A DNA stretch of 64,000 nt from Pelomicrobium methylotrophicum (GCF_008014345.1 NZ_VPFL01000003.1:124001-188000), one strand, 5' to 3'; numbered from the stretch's first letter, positions 54,039 through 64,000 are shown. Made by a program: numbers and translations. Notes: generated by a model not told the origin, from the sequence alone.

Positions 54039-55337
54039 TCAAAAATTCCCCTGGAACCAGCTTCTCATGCGCTCGAAAATCTGCCGCAGTGAGCTTCCTT
54101 GTAGGCGCTGCATCTGCTGGCGTTGCTGCTGGAGCCCGGCCATGAGCAGACCCACGGCGGTGGCGTAGCGTGGACTGCGCACTACCTCGGCCAGGCTTCC
54201 CTTGTATTGCGGCACCCCCACGCGGACCGGCATGTGAAACACTTCCTCGCCCAGCTCCACCATGCCTTTCATCGCGCTGCTGCCGCCGGTGATCACGATG
54301 CCGGAGGAGAGCAGGTCCTCGAAGCCGTTGCGCCGCAGCTCCGCCTGGATGAGCGTATAGAGCTCCTCGACCCGCGGCTCGATCACCTCCGCCAGCGTCT
54401 GGCGGGAAAGCTGCCGCGGCCCTCGATCGCCGATGCCTGGCACTTCCACCATCTCATGCACGTCAGCGAGCTGGCGCAGGGCGCACCCGTGGCGGATCTT
54501 GATGTCCTCCGCTTCCTTAGTGGGCGTGCGCAACGCCATGGCGATGTCGTTGGTGATTTGGTCCCCCGCGATAGGAATCACCGCCGTGTGACGGATGGCG
54601 CCTTGGGTAAACACTGTGATGTCGGTAGTGCCGCCGCCGATGTCGGCCAGGCACACGCCGAGCTCCTTTTCGTCCTCGGACACCACCGCCATCGCTGAAG
54701 CGAGGGGCTGCAGCACCAAGTCGCGCACCTCCAGCCCGCAACGGCGCACGCACTTCACGATGTTCTGCGCCGCCGACACCGCCCCCGTGACGATGTGCAC
54801 CTTCACTTCCAGCCGCAATCCGCTCATGCCGAGCGGCTCGCGCACGTCCTCCTGGCCATCGATGATGAACTCCTGGTTCAGGATGTGGAGGATTTGCTGG
54901 TCGGTGGGGATATTGACCGCCTTGGCCGTCTCGATGACCCGGTCCACGTCGGCCTGGGTCACCTCCTTGTCCTTCACCGCCACCATGCCGTGGGAGTTGA
55001 AGCTCTTGATGTGGCCGCCGGCAATACCCGTGTAGACTTCGCGGATCTTGCAGTCGGCCATGAGCTCTGCTTCCTCCAGCGCCCGCTGGATCGCGTTCAC
55101 CGTGGACTCGATGTTGACCACCACCCCCTTTTTGAGCCCTCGCGACGGGTGGCTCCCCATCCCGATCAGATCGAAGCTGCCGTCGGGCAGCACTTCCGCC
55201 ACCAGCACCACGATCTTGGACGTGCCGATGTCGAGGCCGACGATCAGGTTCTTGGCCTCCTTGGGCTTCAACTTCCGCGTCCACGAGCGCTCGCCCTCCA
55301 CGGGCGGCCGCAGACCGGATTGCAAGATCCTGTCCAT
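54039..55337 (-). CDS. ftsA: Cell division protein FtsA
   Basis: Actin-like membrane tether of FtsZ, 432 residues. NLIVGLDIGTSKIVVLVAE phosphate loop, DIGGGTTDI, VITGGSSAMKG; C-terminal amphipathic tail ends SWFQGNF. The start has a clear GGAGG and gives about 28 residues before the conserved core, longer than in E. coli. Between ftsQ and ftsZ. Confidence 0.98.
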   Translation of the reverse strand: MDRILQSGLRPPVEGERSWTRKLKPKEAKNLIVGLDIGTSKIVVLVAEVLPDGSFDLIGMGSHPSRGLKKGVVVNIESTVNAIQRALEEAELMADCKIREVYTGIAGGHIKSFNSHGMVAVKDKEVTQADVDRVIETAKAVNIPTDQQILHILNQEFIIDGQEDVREPLGMSGLRLEVKVHIVTGAVSAAQNIVKCVRRCGLEVRDLVLQPLASAMAVVSEDEKELGVCLADIGGGTTDITVFTQGAIRHTAVIPIAGDQITNDIAMALRTPTKEAEDIKIRHGCALRQLADVHEMVEVPGIGDRGPRQLSRQTLAEVIEPRVEELYTLIQAELRRNGFEDLLSSGIVITGGSSAMKGMVELGEEVFHMPVRVGVPQYKGSLAEVVRSPRYATAVGLLMAGLQQQRQQMQRLQGSSLRQIFERMRSWFQGNF

Positions 55338-55365
55338 GCATTCCTCCTGATTAGTCGAACTCCAC

Positions 55366-56094
55366 TCACGTCCCCTTGGGCGCCAGCGTTTCCCTCACCG
55401 TCCGCGACACGCGCACCGCAAAGCCATGGGAGTAGCGCAAATCAACGTACTCGACGCTCACGCCGAGACGTCCGACGCTCTCGCCGTAGGCGGCAAGGAA
55501 TCGCGCGAGCCGCTGCTCCACGTGCTCGCGGCCGAGCTTCACCACCGTCCCCTGGTCGAGCTTGAGCTCCCAGGCACCGCGGTCCGAGAGCCGGAGCTCC
55601 CCCAAACCGAGCCCGACCCTCGCCAAGAGATCACGAAATCGAAGGTAGCGTTCGATCATCTCGTGTTCGGACCCGTCGGGGCCGGCCAGCACGGGAAGCC
55701 GGCCGTCAAACGCCGCCTTGAAGCGCTCGCCGTACCGATTGATCAGCGCGTCCTCGCCCCAGCGGGCAAGTGCCACGTGTTCCTCCAGTTCCACCACCAG
55801 GGTGGCCGGCCAGCGACGCGTGAGATTCGCCTTGCGCACCCAAGGCAGCTTTTCGAAGCCGCTGCGCACCCGCTCCAGGTCGACGGTAAAGAAAGTGCCC
55901 CGCACCTCGCGCGCCACCACCGCCCGCACCTGCTCCGCCGTCACCCGTTCCAGCGGCGCTGTCAGCTCGACGGTCCGCAGGGCGAACGCCGGCAGGTGCG
56001 CAACTGCCACTACGGCAACCATCAGGAGCGCACCCAGCCCCGCCGCGAAAAGCAAGTTGGCTACCGCGTTCAGCGCTCTCGGGTTATCCCACAC
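55366..56094 (-). CDS. ftsQ: Cell division protein FtsQ
   Basis: Bitopic divisome protein, 242 residues. One membrane segment (about 12-34), POTRA domain ([21 protein letters not shown]), then the beta domain ([24 protein letters not shown]). GTG start, overlapping the ddl stop by 11 bases. Confidence 0.96.
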   Translation of the reverse strand: MWDNPRALNAVANLLFAAGLGALLMVAVVAVAHLPAFALRTVELTAPLERVTAEQVRAVVAREVRGTFFTVDLERVRSGFEKLPWVRKANLTRRWPATLVVELEEHVALARWGEDALINRYGERFKAAFDGRLPVLAGPDGSEHEMIERYLRFRDLLARVGLGLGELRLSDRGAWELKLDQGTVVKLGREHVEQRLARFLAAYGESVGRLGVSVEYVDLRYSHGFAVRVSRTVRETLAPKGT

Positions 56095-57001
56095 GGGCCA
56101 GCTCCAGGATCTTGAGCACCAGCGTTTCGAAGCTCATCCCTGCTGCCTTCGCCGCCATCGGCACCAGGCTGTGGCTCGTCATGCCGGGCGCAGTGTTCAT
56201 TTCCAGCAGCGTCACAGTGCCGTCAGCGCGACGGATCAGGTCCGCCCGCCCCCAGCCGCGGCAGCCCAGCACCTGCACCGCCCGCATCGTGAGAGCCTGG
56301 ATCGCCTGTTCTTCTTCCGGCGGCAGCCCGCACGGGCAGTAGTATCTGGTCTCGTCGCTGAAATACTTGTTCTGGTAGTCGTAGTTGCCGCCGGGTGCCT
56401 CGATGCGGATGAGCGGCAACGCTTGGTCTCCCACGAAGCCGGCGGTGAGCTCTTGGCCTTCGACGAACTCCTCGGCGAGCACCAGGCAGTCGTAGCGGGC
56501 CGCCGTCGCGTACGCTTCCGGGAGCTCCTCCACTCGCGTCACCTTGGTGAGTCCCAGGGTGGAGCCCTCACGGGCCGGCTTCACGATGAGGGGCAGCCCG
56601 AGGCGAGCCGCTACGCCATGCCAGTCAGCCGTCGGCTCCAGCACCATCCAGCGTGGCGTCGGCAGCCCGCACGCCACCCACACGTATTTGGTGCGCAGCT
56701 TGTCCATGCATAATGCGGAGGCCATCACCCCGCTGCCGGTATAGGGGATGTCCATGAGCTCCAGCGCTCCCTGGACCGTGCCGTCTTCGCCATAGCGGCC
56801 GTGCAGGGCGATGAAGGCCCGCTCGAAGCCTTGCTCCTTCAGCGCGAACAGGCTTTGCTCCGCGGGATCGAACGGGTGGGCGTCGACGCCCGCGCGCCGC
56901 AGGCCCTCCAGCACGTTCTTTCCCGACATGAGGGAGATCTCCCGCTCGGCCGATCGCCCCCCCATGAGGACAGCCACCTTTCCGAAATCGCGCGGACTCA
57001 T
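56084..57001 (-). CDS. ddlB: D-alanine--D-alanine ligase
   Basis: ATP-grasp ligase making D-Ala-D-Ala, 305 residues. [43 protein letters not shown] and the C-terminal [15 protein letters not shown] carry the substrate and Mg sites. Start [11 protein letters not shown] chosen; upstream in-frame code overlaps murB antisense. Confidence 0.97.
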   Translation of the reverse strand: MSPRDFGKVAVLMGGRSAEREISLMSGKNVLEGLRRAGVDAHPFDPAEQSLFALKEQGFERAFIALHGRYGEDGTVQGALELMDIPYTGSGVMASALCMDKLRTKYVWVACGLPTPRWMVLEPTADWHGVAARLGLPLIVKPAREGSTLGLTKVTRVEELPEAYATAARYDCLVLAEEFVEGQELTAGFVGDQALPLIRIEAPGGNYDYQNKYFSDETRYYCPCGLPPEEEQAIQALTMRAVQVLGCRGWGRADLIRRADGTVTLLEMNTAPGMTSHSLVPMAAKAAGMSFETLVLKILELARVG

Positions 57002-57020
57002 TGATCGAAAGCCTCTTGCT

Positions 57021-58064
57021 TCAAATGGGTTCGCCAACCACCCGCACCTCCCGCACAAGGTGCACCCCGGTTTGTTGCGCCACCGTGCGCTCCACGGTCT
57101 CGATGATGGTCTCGATGTCCCGCGCGCTTGCACCGCCCAGGTTGACGATGAAGTTGGCGTGCTTGTCAGAGACCATGGCGTTGCCGACACGATAGCCCTT
57201 GAGCCCGCAGCGCTCGATCAGGCGTGCCGCGTAGTCACCAGGCGGGTTGCGGAACACCGAGCCCGCATTGGGCTGGTTGAGGGGCTGCGTCGACACCCGG
57301 CGGGCCAGTAAGCGTTTGATGGTCTTTCGCGACTGCTCTCCGTCGCCGGAGGGCAGTCGCAGCCGAGCGGCGATAAACCACTCTTCCGAGGAAGGAGGGG
57401 TAAAGGACGAGGGACGAATCCCGTTCGCCTCTCCTTCCGCTCTTCGCCTTCCAACCTCATCCTTCAGTAAGACGTGGCGATACCCAATTTCGTAGTCCGC
57501 GGGCCACCGTTCCCGCACTCGACCGCTCCGGTCAACGGTGACCACCCGCTCCACGATGTCCCAAGTCTCCGAGCCGTAGCAGCCGGCGTTCATCGCCAGC
57601 GCCCCGCCCACCGTGCCGGGGATACCGGCGAGAAATTCCGCGCCTTCAAGACCGTGCATGGCCGCAAAGCGTGCCACCTTAGGGCTTGCCACGCCGGCCT
57701 CCGCGTACACGATTCCCCAGTTTCCTGCCCGAGCCTCCAGCGCTAGGACGTTGAGCACTCGATGCATCAGGATCACCGTTCCCCGCACGCCGCCGTCGCG
57801 CACCAGCAGGTTGCTGCCCAGCCCCACCACCAGCACCGGCTCCGCCGGTGGCAGCGAGCGTAGAAAGGCGCGCAGATCTTCCAGGTCGGCGGGAATGTAA
57901 GCCCGTTCCGCCGTACCGCCCGCTTTCCAGCTGGTGTGACGGTGCATGGGCTCGTTCAGCCGCAGTTCCCCCCGTAGCCCTGCCGCCTTGCGTTGGTCGA
58001 TGTCCGTCATATCCACCTGCGGTAAAGCGCGAGGCGCCAAGAGCAAACGCTCGGGAGCGCTCAT
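57021..58064 (-). CDS. murB: UDP-N-acetylenolpyruvoylglucosamine reductase with in-frame repeat insertion
   Basis: FAD enzyme completing UDP-MurNAc, 347 residues. [27 protein letters not shown], the active-site NAGSVFRNP and [13 protein letters not shown] are intact. Odd: after YEIGYRH, where the protein normally passes at once to (E)WFIAAR, about 29 residues (199-228, with [13 protein letters not shown] and PPSSEE) are inserted. The DNA of this stretch is the palindromic repeat also seen before rplJ. The frame stays open, so the protein is probably functional. ATG 58064 has a GAGGG site. Confidence 0.95.
   Translation of the reverse strand: MSAPERLLLAPRALPQVDMTDIDQRKAAGLRGELRLNEPMHRHTSWKAGGTAERAYIPADLEDLRAFLRSLPPAEPVLVVGLGSNLLVRDGGVRGTVILMHRVLNVLALEARAGNWGIVYAEAGVASPKVARFAAMHGLEGAEFLAGIPGTVGGALAMNAGCYGSETWDIVERVVTVDRSGRVRERWPADYEIGYRHVLLKDEVGRRRAEGEANGIRPSSFTPPSSEEWFIAARLRLPSGDGEQSRKTIKRLLARRVSTQPLNQPNAGSVFRNPPGDYAARLIERCGLKGYRVGNAMVSDKHANFIVNLGGASARDIETIIETVERTVAQQTGVHLVREVRVVGEPI
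57388..57468. repeat. Palindromic repeat inserted in murB (copy B)
   Basis: Related at both ends to the rplJ-leader repeat at 7657-7745 (left GGGGTAAAGGACGA, right CTTCGCCTTCCAACCTCATCCTTC), same orientation on the plus strand. It is read through in frame by murB as a roughly 27-residue polar insert. This resembles the behaviour of the Rickettsia palindromic elements, though no sequence relation to those is implied. Confidence 0.6.
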
Positions 58065-58072
58065 GCAATCCC

Positions 58073-59500
58073 TCACGCTTCACGCCTCCCCTGTTCACCT
58101 TTCACCAGCATTCCCGGCACGCTTCCGATGGAGCCCGCGCCCATGGTGAGCACCACGTCGCCGTCGCGCACCACCGCCAGGATCGCCTGAGGCAGATCGG
58201 CGACCGCCTCCACGAAGATGGGCTCCACGCCTCCCTGCACGCGCACGGCTCGCGCCAGCGCCCGTCCGTCCGCCGCCACGATGGGCGCTTCTCCGGCGGG
58301 GTAAACCTCGGTGAGCAGCAGCACGTCGACCGAGCGCAGCACCTTGACGAAGTCCTCGAACAGGTCGCGGGTGCGCGTATAGCGGTGGGGCTGAAACGCC
58401 AGCACCAGCCGTCGCCCCGGGAAAGCTTCCCGCGCCGCCGCCAGGGTAGCGGCCATCTCCGCCGGGTGATGGCCGTAGTCGTCCACCAGCGTGAACGTGC
58501 CGCCGGAGGACAGCGCGAGCTCGCCGTAGCACTGGAACCGCCGTCCTACGCCCCTGAACTCGGACAACGCCTTGGCGATCGCCGCATCCGAGACCCCCAC
58601 TTCGAGTCCCACCGCCACCGCTGCCAAGGCGTTGCGCACGTTGTGCAGGCCCGGCAGGTTGAGCGTGACTTCCAGGTCGCACGACGGCCACTGATGGCGC
58701 CGCGGCTCGGGATGACGCTTCACGGTGAAGCGCGTGCGGCGTCCTTCCGCGCGGATGTCCACCGCCTGCACGTTGACGTTGTCGCCCGTGCCGTAAGTGG
58801 TAATGGGCTTGGACAGGCGCGGCATGATGGAGCTCACATGGGGATCGTCCGCGCACAGCACGGCCATGCCGTAGAAAGGCAGGTGCTGAAGAAAATCGAC
58901 GAACGCTTGCTTCAGCCGCTCGAAGTCGTGGCCGTAGGTTTCCATGTGGTCCGCGTCGATGTTGGTCACCACGGCCAGCACCGGCTGCAGGTACAAAAAG
59001 GACGCGTCCGACTCATCCGCCTCCACCACGATGAACTCCCCCGCCCCCAGCCGCGCGTGGGCGCCTGCCGCTTCCAGCCGGCCGCCGATGACGAAGGTGG
59101 GGTCCATGCCGCCTTCGGCCAGCACGCTCGCCACGAGGCTGGTCGTGGTGGTCTTGCCGTGGGTGCCGGCTACGGCGATGCCCTGCTTGAGCCGCATCAG
59201 TTCCGCCAGCATGAGCGCCCGCGGCACCACGGGGATGTGAGCCTGCCGCGCCGCCGCCGTTTCCGGGTTGCCGTTCTTGATGGCCGAGGACACCACCACC
59301 ACATCCGCCGACCCGATGTTGGCCGCCGAGTGGCCCAACGCCACCCGCGCGCCCAGGGCCGCGAGCCGATCGGTGGTGGGACTCGCCTGGATGTCGGAGC
59401 CGCTTACCTTGTAGCCCAGATTGAGCAGCACCTCCGCAATGCCGCTCATGCCAGCGCCGCCGATGCCGACAAAATGAATGTGTCTGACCTTATGCCGCAT
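58073..59500 (-). CDS. murC: UDP-N-acetylmuramate--L-alanine ligase
   Basis: Adds L-Ala to UDP-MurNAc, 475 residues. N-terminal [20 protein letters not shown] loop [18 protein letters not shown], central [11 protein letters not shown]-terminal [15 protein letters not shown] and FQPHRYTRT. The last codons (KGEQGRREA) lie in a GTGAAGCGTGA-type repeat shared with the tuf-tRNA-Trp spacer, so the C terminus may have been reshaped by it. Confidence 0.98.
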   Translation of the reverse strand: MRHKVRHIHFVGIGGAGMSGIAEVLLNLGYKVSGSDIQASPTTDRLAALGARVALGHSAANIGSADVVVVSSAIKNGNPETAAARQAHIPVVPRALMLAELMRLKQGIAVAGTHGKTTTTSLVASVLAEGGMDPTFVIGGRLEAAGAHARLGAGEFIVVEADESDASFLYLQPVLAVVTNIDADHMETYGHDFERLKQAFVDFLQHLPFYGMAVLCADDPHVSSIMPRLSKPITTYGTGDNVNVQAVDIRAEGRRTRFTVKRHPEPRRHQWPSCDLEVTLNLPGLHNVRNALAAVAVGLEVGVSDAAIAKALSEFRGVGRRFQCYGELALSSGGTFTLVDDYGHHPAEMAATLAAAREAFPGRRLVLAFQPHRYTRTRDLFEDFVKVLRSVDVLLLTEVYPAGEAPIVAADGRALARAVRVQGGVEPIFVEAVADLPQAILAVVRDGDVVLTMGAGSIGSVPGMLVKGEQGRREA

Positions 59501-59565
59501 GATCGTTCACCCTGGCACCCCTGGCGAGGTCGCCCCACACAGCGCAAGCATGCTGCGCTCGTGCT

Positions 59566-60678
59566 TCATCCCACCGCCTCCATGCACGCCTGCGCCACAC
59601 GCCGCGTGGCCTCCGGCTGAGCCAGCGCCCGCGCCCGTTGAGCCATGGCGAGGAGGACATCCCGCGTGAGCGCGCGTAGCCGCGCGGCAAGAGTGCTCGG
59701 GCTCAACTCGCTTTGGGGCACCAGGATTGCAGCACCGTGATCGGAGAGAAACCGGGCATTGGCGGTCTGATGATCGTCCACCGCGTGGGGATAGGGCACC
59801 AGCAAACTTGCCACGCCGGCCGCCGCCAGCTCCCCGACGGTCAATGCCCCAGCGCGACAGATCACCAAGTCCGCCTCCGCGTACCGGCGTGCCATGTCGT
59901 CGATGAAAGCGTGCACTTCCGCTTCCACGCCCGCCTCGCGGTACGCGCGCGCCACCGCCTCCGCATCGCCGCAGCCTGCTTGATGGACGATCCTGGGCCG
60001 CTCAAGCGGATCCATCGCGGCGAGGGCAAGGGGCAGCGTCTCGTTGAACGCCCGCGCTCCGCGGCTACCGCCCACGACCAATACCTGGAGCGGCCCGGTA
60101 CGGCCGCCGTAGCGCTCCCCGGGTGGAGGCAACGCTGCGATGTCTTCCCGCACCGGGTTTCCCGTCCACTCGGGTTTCACCGCCGGCTTGAGCAGCCGCA
60201 CCAGGGCTGTGCTGCGCCCCGCAGAGGCGTTGAAGGCATTGGGGAAGCCCACCAGCACCCGGTCAGCAACGGCTGCGAGCACCCGGTTCGCGAGGCCCGC
60301 AATAGCGTTTTGCTCATGGATCACCAAGGGCCGGTTGAGGAGCGAAGCCATCAGGCCGCCGGGAAAGGTGGCAAACCCCCCCATGCCAAGGACCACGTCA
60401 GGGCGCCGCCGGGCGAGTGCCCGCGCACTCTGCAGACAGGCGAGCACCAGAAGAAGCGGCAGTCCCACCCACCGCAATGGGCCGCTCTTGCGCACGCCGG
60501 AGAAGCGGATCCACTCCATCGGATAGCCGTGCTTGCCCACGATCTCGCCTTCCATCCCGCCCCGCGTGCCTAGCCACACCACGCTCCATCCCTGGGCCTT
60601 CAGATAATCGGCAACCGCAAGCCCCGGGAAAATGTGCCCGCCCGTGCCACCTGCCATAATCAGAATCGTGCGGCTCAT
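59566..60678 (-). CDS. murG: Lipid II synthase MurG
   Basis: Glycosyltransferase adding GlcNAc to lipid I, 370 residues. MAGGTGGHIFPGLAVA, IHEQNAIAGLANRVLA, VVGGSRGARAFN and CRAGALTVGELAAAGVAS. Start MSRTILIMAGG at 60678 lies 2 bases after the stop of a small open frame that comes from a duplicated murG start (see the adjacent element), so coupling to ftsW may be indirect. Confidence 0.98.
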   Translation of the reverse strand: MSRTILIMAGGTGGHIFPGLAVADYLKAQGWSVVWLGTRGGMEGEIVGKHGYPMEWIRFSGVRKSGPLRWVGLPLLLVLACLQSARALARRRPDVVLGMGGFATFPGGLMASLLNRPLVIHEQNAIAGLANRVLAAVADRVLVGFPNAFNASAGRSTALVRLLKPAVKPEWTGNPVREDIAALPPPGERYGGRTGPLQVLVVGGSRGARAFNETLPLALAAMDPLERPRIVHQAGCGDAEAVARAYREAGVEAEVHAFIDDMARRYAEADLVICRAGALTVGELAAAGVASLLVPYPHAVDDHQTANARFLSDHGAAILVPQSELSPSTLAARLRALTRDVLLAMAQRARALAQPEATRRVAQACMEAVG

Positions 60679-60833
60679 GGTCAGCGCTCCTGGTCGGCTG
60701 CCTGGTGACGGGCGAAGCGCATTTCGGCGCAGGCTAACGTGAGCGTCGCGAACGTTAAGCGCGCAGCGCGGCCGGAGCCAAAAACGCGCCACCCGCCCGT
60801 GCCACCTGCCCTCATCAGAATCGTGCGGCTCAT
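60679..60833. repeat. Inserted element with duplicated murG start (ftsW-murG junction)
   Basis: Positions 60792-60833 repeat the first 42 bases of murG (60637-60678) with about three changes; the extra ATG overlaps the ftsW stop, which I take as the original junction. Between the copies lies a 113-base insert whose part 60709-60790 aligns along its length with the reverse complement of 63439-63533 (shared GAAGCGCA, CGG.GCAGG, ACGTGAG.GT, CGAACGT.AAGCGC, GCGCGGCCG). A 50-codon frame crosses it, starting at the ftsW stop and ending just before murG. Confidence 0.7.
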
Positions 60834-61993
60834 AACCGGCGCCCCCTGGCAAGCTGACGGTTCTCCCAGTCCACCCGGAGCAGGATCGAGAGCGCCACGA
60901 GTGTGGTCACCAGGCTGCTGCCACCGTAGCTCATGAGCGGAAGCGTGAGTCCCTTGGTCGGCAGCACGCCCATGTTCACGCCCAGGTTGATGATCGCCTG
61001 AGCTGCCAGCCACACACCGATGCCCTGGGCCACCAGCGCGGCAAAGGGCCGATCCTCCAGCGCCGCGGCGCGCCCGATGGCGAAAGCCCTCAGCGTAAGC
61101 CAGGCGAAAAGCGCGATCACCAGGGCCACACCCACGAACCCCAGCTCCTCGGCAATCACCGCCACCAAGAAGTCAGTGTGGGCCTCCGGCAGGTAGAGCA
61201 ATTTCTCCACGCTCGCTCCGAGCCCCACGCCGAACCACTCGCCGCGACCGAAGGCGATGAGGGCGTGGGAGAGCTGATAGCCTTTGCCGAAGGGATCGGA
61301 CCACGGGTCCATGAAGCCCACGATGCGCTGCATGCGATAAGGAGAGCTCCAGATGAGCAGCACGAAGCCGATGCTGAGCAGCACGATCAGCCCGGCGAAC
61401 AGGCGCCAGCTGACGCCACCCAGGAACAGGATCGCCATGGCGATGACGATGATCACGGCGAAGGCGCCGAAGTCCGGCTCGGCGAGAAGCAGGGCGCCGG
61501 TGAGCAGCATCACGACGAACATCGGGAGGAAACCTCGTGCAAGGCTGTGGAGATGGCGTGCTTTTCGCACCGTATAGTCAGCGGCGTAGAGCGCCACGAA
61601 CAGCTTCATGAACTCCGACGGTTGCACGCTGATGAGGGGGATCGCGAGCCAGCGCCGACTGCCGTTCACCTCGCGCCCGACACCCGGCAAGAGCACCAGG
61701 ACGAGCAACCCCACGCCTAGCAGGAACAGGTACGGCGCCATCCGCTGCCACACGTTGAGCGGAATCTGGAACGCGACAGCGCCGGCGAACAGCCCGGCCG
61801 CCAAGGAGACGGCGTGGCGCACCAAGTAGTACTGGGCTTGGTAGCCGGTCGCCTGCGAAGCTTCGGCGGTCGCAATGGAAGCGGAGTAGACCATCACCAG
61901 CCCAAGCCCCGTGAGGGCGAGAGCGCTCCACAAGAGCGAAGCATCGTACTCGGCTGCGGGCCGGGCGAGTTGGTTCTCGGCGTAGAACCTCAT
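60830..61993 (-). CDS. ftsW: Peptidoglycan glycosyltransferase FtsW
   Basis: SEDS-family polymerase of division, 387 residues, about ten membrane segments. Typical: [51 protein letters not shown] and [22 protein letters not shown] 61993 overlaps the murD stop (ATGA). Confidence 0.98.
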   Translation of the reverse strand: MRFYAENQLARPAAEYDASLLWSALALTGLGLVMVYSASIATAEASQATGYQAQYYLVRHAVSLAAGLFAGAVAFQIPLNVWQRMAPYLFLLGVGLLVLVLLPGVGREVNGSRRWLAIPLISVQPSEFMKLFVALYAADYTVRKARHLHSLARGFLPMFVVMLLTGALLLAEPDFGAFAVIIVIAMAILFLGGVSWRLFAGLIVLLSIGFVLLIWSSPYRMQRIVGFMDPWSDPFGKGYQLSHALIAFGRGEWFGVGLGASVEKLLYLPEAHTDFLVAVIAEELGFVGVALVIALFAWLTLRAFAIGRAAALEDRPFAALVAQGIGVWLAAQAIINLGVNMGVLPTKGLTLPLMSYGGSSLVTTLVALSILLRVDWENRQLARGRRL

Positions 61994-63363
61994 GCGCGCT
62001 GCTCCAACTTCCTGACTGCAGCGGTAAACACTTCCGCCCGATGCTCGTAGTTGCGGAACATGTCGAGGCTCGCGCAGGCGGGTGAAAGCAGCACCGCATC
62101 CCCCGCCCGTGCTTCCCGATAAGCGGTGCACACCGCCTCTTCCATCGTCTCCACCAGATGCAGCGGAACGCCTCGGCCGGCGAGCGCCGCGGCGAGCCGC
62201 TCTTTGTCGCGCCCGAGCAGCACCACCGCCCGGGCGCGCTCCGCCACCGGCGCCGCCAAGGGCGTGAAGTCCTGGCCCTTGCCATCTCCGCCGGCGATCA
62301 GGACCACGGGCCGGTCCATGCCGGAGAGCGCCGCCACAGTGGCGCCTACGTTGGTTCCCTTGGAGTCGTCGTAGAAGACGACCCCCCCGATCTCCGCCAC
62401 CCGCTGCATCCGGTGGGGCAGCCCCTCGAAACGACGCAGCGCCTCAGCCAGCGGCGCATCCTGCAGTCCAATGGCGGCAGCCAAAGCCCAGGCAGCGAGC
62501 CCGTTGGCGGCGTTGTGGGCACCGGTCAACGGCAACTCGTCCGCGGGCAGCAACCGCGTCGGCCCGCGGACGAGAAAGCTGCGGCCGCCTGAGGACACGA
62601 GCCCGTAGGCGTCGTCGGTCGGCGGCGCGTCGAGCCCGAACGTCACCACGGTGCGCCCCGGCCGCGCCATGGCCAGGGTGCGCGGGTCCTGACGGTTCAG
62701 GACTTGAACACCCCGACCCGCAAAGATGCGCGCCTTGGCTGCGGCGTATTCGTCCATGGAGCTGTAGCGGTCCAGATGGTCTTCACTCAAGTTAAGCACG
62801 GCAGCGCCATCCGGCCGCAGGCGCTCGGTAGTCTCCAGTTGAAAGCTGGAAAGCTCCAGCACGTACACGTCAGGCCTCGTGCCCGTTGTCTCGGGCAACG
62901 CATCCAGCACCGGCACGCCGATATTGCCCGCCACGGTCGTGATCAGGCCTGCCGCCCGGCACATGGCTCCTGCCATCTGGGTCACCGTGCTCTTGCCATT
63001 GGAGCCGGTGATAGCGAGCACCTTCGGCTTCGGCCCAGGCATCGCTTCAAGCGCCTGCGCAAACAGCTCCACGTCCCCCACAACGGGCACGCCCGCTTCC
63101 CGCACGCGCCGGATGCGGGGGTCGCTCACCGGCACACCCGGGCTCACCACCACGAGATCCACTCCGCGGAACGTGTCATCCTCAAACGGTCCGAACCGCA
63201 GCTCCGCTTGGGGCGCCATCTGCGCGATTTCCGCTCCCATGGGCGGCTCGGTGCGTGTGTCCGCGACGCGAATCCAGGCGCCGTGGCGGTGCAGGTACCG
63301 GGCCACGGAAAGTCCGGTAAGACCGGCACCCACCACCAGCACGCGCTTGCCCGAGAGCTCCAT
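61990..63363 (-). CDS. murD: UDP-N-acetylmuramoylalanine--D-glutamate ligase
   Basis: Adds D-Glu to UDP-MurNAc-L-Ala, 457 residues. [13 protein letters not shown] at the N terminus, ATP loop [24 protein letters not shown] and [16 protein letters not shown]. Its GAGGTGA ribosome site, 11 bases before the ATG, is part of the remnant of a duplicated mraY end. Confidence 0.98.
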   Translation of the reverse strand: MELSGKRVLVVGAGLTGLSVARYLHRHGAWIRVADTRTEPPMGAEIAQMAPQAELRFGPFEDDTFRGVDLVVVSPGVPVSDPRIRRVREAGVPVVGDVELFAQALEAMPGPKPKVLAITGSNGKSTVTQMAGAMCRAAGLITTVAGNIGVPVLDALPETTGTRPDVYVLELSSFQLETTERLRPDGAAVLNLSEDHLDRYSSMDEYAAAKARIFAGRGVQVLNRQDPRTLAMARPGRTVVTFGLDAPPTDDAYGLVSSGGRSFLVRGPTRLLPADELPLTGAHNAANGLAAWALAAAIGLQDAPLAEALRRFEGLPHRMQRVAEIGGVVFYDDSKGTNVGATVAALSGMDRPVVLIAGGDGKGQDFTPLAAPVAERARAVVLLGRDKERLAAALAGRGVPLHLVETMEEAVCTAYREARAGDAVLLSPACASLDMFRNYEHRAEVFTAAVRKLEQRA

Positions 63364-63373
63364 GGCTTTTTCA

Positions 63374-63601
63374 TCACCTCAGCTTCAAAGTCGACAGCCC
63401 AAACAGCACCAGCATCATCGTGATGATCCAGAAGCGCAGGGCAGGTTCTGGTGTCGGCCGCGCCCCGGCGCTTCACGTTCGGCCACCCTCACGTGAGCCT
63501 CCCCCGAACCTGCCCCGTCGTGCGCTTCCCCCATGCTCACCTCAGCTTCAAAGTCGACAGCCCAAACAGCACCAGCATCATCGTGATGATCCAGAAGCGC
63601 A
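63374..63601. repeat. Duplicated mraY end plus inserted element (mraY-murD junction)
   Basis: Bases 63374-63438 and 63537-63601 are a perfect 65-base direct repeat: the last codons and stop of mraY, duplicated next to murD. The 98 bases between hold a 10-bp inverted repeat (GGGCAGGTTC 63439-63448, GAACCTGCCC 63506-63515). Their reverse complement is homologous to the ftsW-murG insert. The remnant keeps the original-looking mraY stop to murD start spacing, so the intact mraY was displaced from murD. Confidence 0.8.
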
Positions 63602-64000
63602 CGACGACCTGGTTCTCCTTCCAGCCTTTGAGTTCGTAGTGGTGGTGTAACGGCGCCATGCGAAAGATGCGTTTTCCAGTGAGCTTATAGGAGGCCACCT
63701 GCAGCATCACCGACAGGGTTTCCACCACAAACACGCCGCCCATGATGAACAGCACGATTTCCTGACGCACGATCACCGCGATCAAGCCGAGCGCCGCCCC
63801 CAGGGCGAGCGCCCCCACATCGCCCATGAACACTTCGGCCGGGTAGGCGTTGAACCACAGGAACGCCAGCCCCGCGCCTGCGAGCGCTCCGCAGAACACT
63901 GCCAGCTCCCCCGCCCCGGGGATATAGGGAACACCCAGGTACTTGGAGAACACCGAGTGTCCGGCCACGTAGGCAAAGATGGCCAGCGCCCCGCCGATCA
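63537..64000 (-). CDS. mraY: Phospho-MurNAc-pentapeptide transferase (partial, C-terminal part)
   Basis: Forms lipid I on undecaprenyl phosphate; only about the last 154 residues are in the window. Recognisable: [22 protein letters not shown] with catalytic-site Asp, [14 protein letters not shown] with the triple His, and the end [19 protein letters not shown]. Upstream part lies beyond the right edge. Confidence 0.98.
   Translation of the reverse strand, partial: IGGALAIFAYVAGHSVFSKYLGVPYIPGAGELAVFCGALAGAGLAFLWFNAYPAEVFMGDVGALALGAALGLIAVIVRQEIVLFIMGGVFVVETLSVMLQVASYKLTGKRIFRMAPLHHHYELKGWKENQVVVRFWIITMMLVLFGLSTLKLR

Noticed and set aside
60681-60833. 50-codon frame between ftsW and murG as a real gene
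   Set aside because: It starts in the duplicated murG start and runs through repeat DNA, so it is most likely a by-product of the insertion. It is described under the element; translation cannot be excluded.

Overview
The window is a GC-rich stretch of a bacterial chromosome, almost certainly from a betaproteobacterium. The evidence is a tRNA-Trp gene between tuf and secE, the zapD-yacG-Nudix/ThiE block beside pilC-pilD-coaE, and the gene content and order of the dcw cluster. Protein quality is high on both strands. I cannot name a genus, although some features (sulfite exporters, sulfonate genes) would fit a sulfur-oriented or versatile heterotroph.

Layout. 1-12.4 kb (minus strand) is the transcription/translation core: rpoC (N-terminal part only), rpoB, rplL, rplJ, rplA, rplK, nusG, secE, tRNA-Trp, tuf, then tRNA-Thr, -Gly, -Tyr and an Ile2-type tRNA. 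12.5-17.1 kb is the macromolecular-synthesis operon read rpsU-yqeY-dnaG-rpoD. 17.2-21.5 kb holds tsaD, plsY, folB, a TauE/SafE exporter, xerD and ogt. 21.5-34.1 kb is the accessory region described below. 34.3-37.7 kb is rpsP-rimM-trmD-rplS with ffh upstream. 37.8-45.0 kb (plus strand) holds a cytochrome-assembly membrane protein, a CorC/HlyC-like protein, pilC, pilD, coaE, zapD, yacG and a Nudix/ThiE fusion. 45.1-64 kb (minus) holds a DUF815 ATPase, argJ, secA, an M23 peptidase, a divergent dciA, lpxC and the dcw cluster ftsZ-ftsA-ftsQ-ddl-murB-murC-murG-ftsW-murD-mraY (mraY cut by the window edge).

The notable system is the 14-gene, co-directional, tightly spaced block from suyA (33.2 kb) to comC (21.5 kb), with a divergent GntR/UTRA regulator. 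It encodes the known sulfolactate route: SlcC and ComC would interconvert S- and R-sulfolactate through sulfopyruvate, and SuyAB would split R-sulfolactate to pyruvate and sulfite. A TauT-type ABC importer and a TauE/SafE sulfite exporter accompany them. Interleaved are a four-subunit succinate-dehydrogenase-like complex and a two-subunit class I fumarase-like hydratase. Both carry unusual active-site residues: the FAD-linking His is replaced by Cys, a substrate-binding Thr by Glu, and substrate loops of the hydratase are altered. My hypothesis is that these two enzymes form a sulfonate copy of the succinate-fumarate-malate segment, turning 3-sulfopropionate into 3-sulfoacrylate and then 3-sulfolactate upstream of SuyAB. 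This is inference, not demonstrated.

The second theme is small repeats. Two homologous ~90-bp elements sit at the ftsW-murG and mraY-murD junctions, each flanked by a long direct duplication of the neighbouring gene end (42 and 65 bp). A different palindromic repeat occurs in the rplJ leader and, in frame, inside murB. No CRISPR array, rRNA operon, prophage or insertion sequence was seen.
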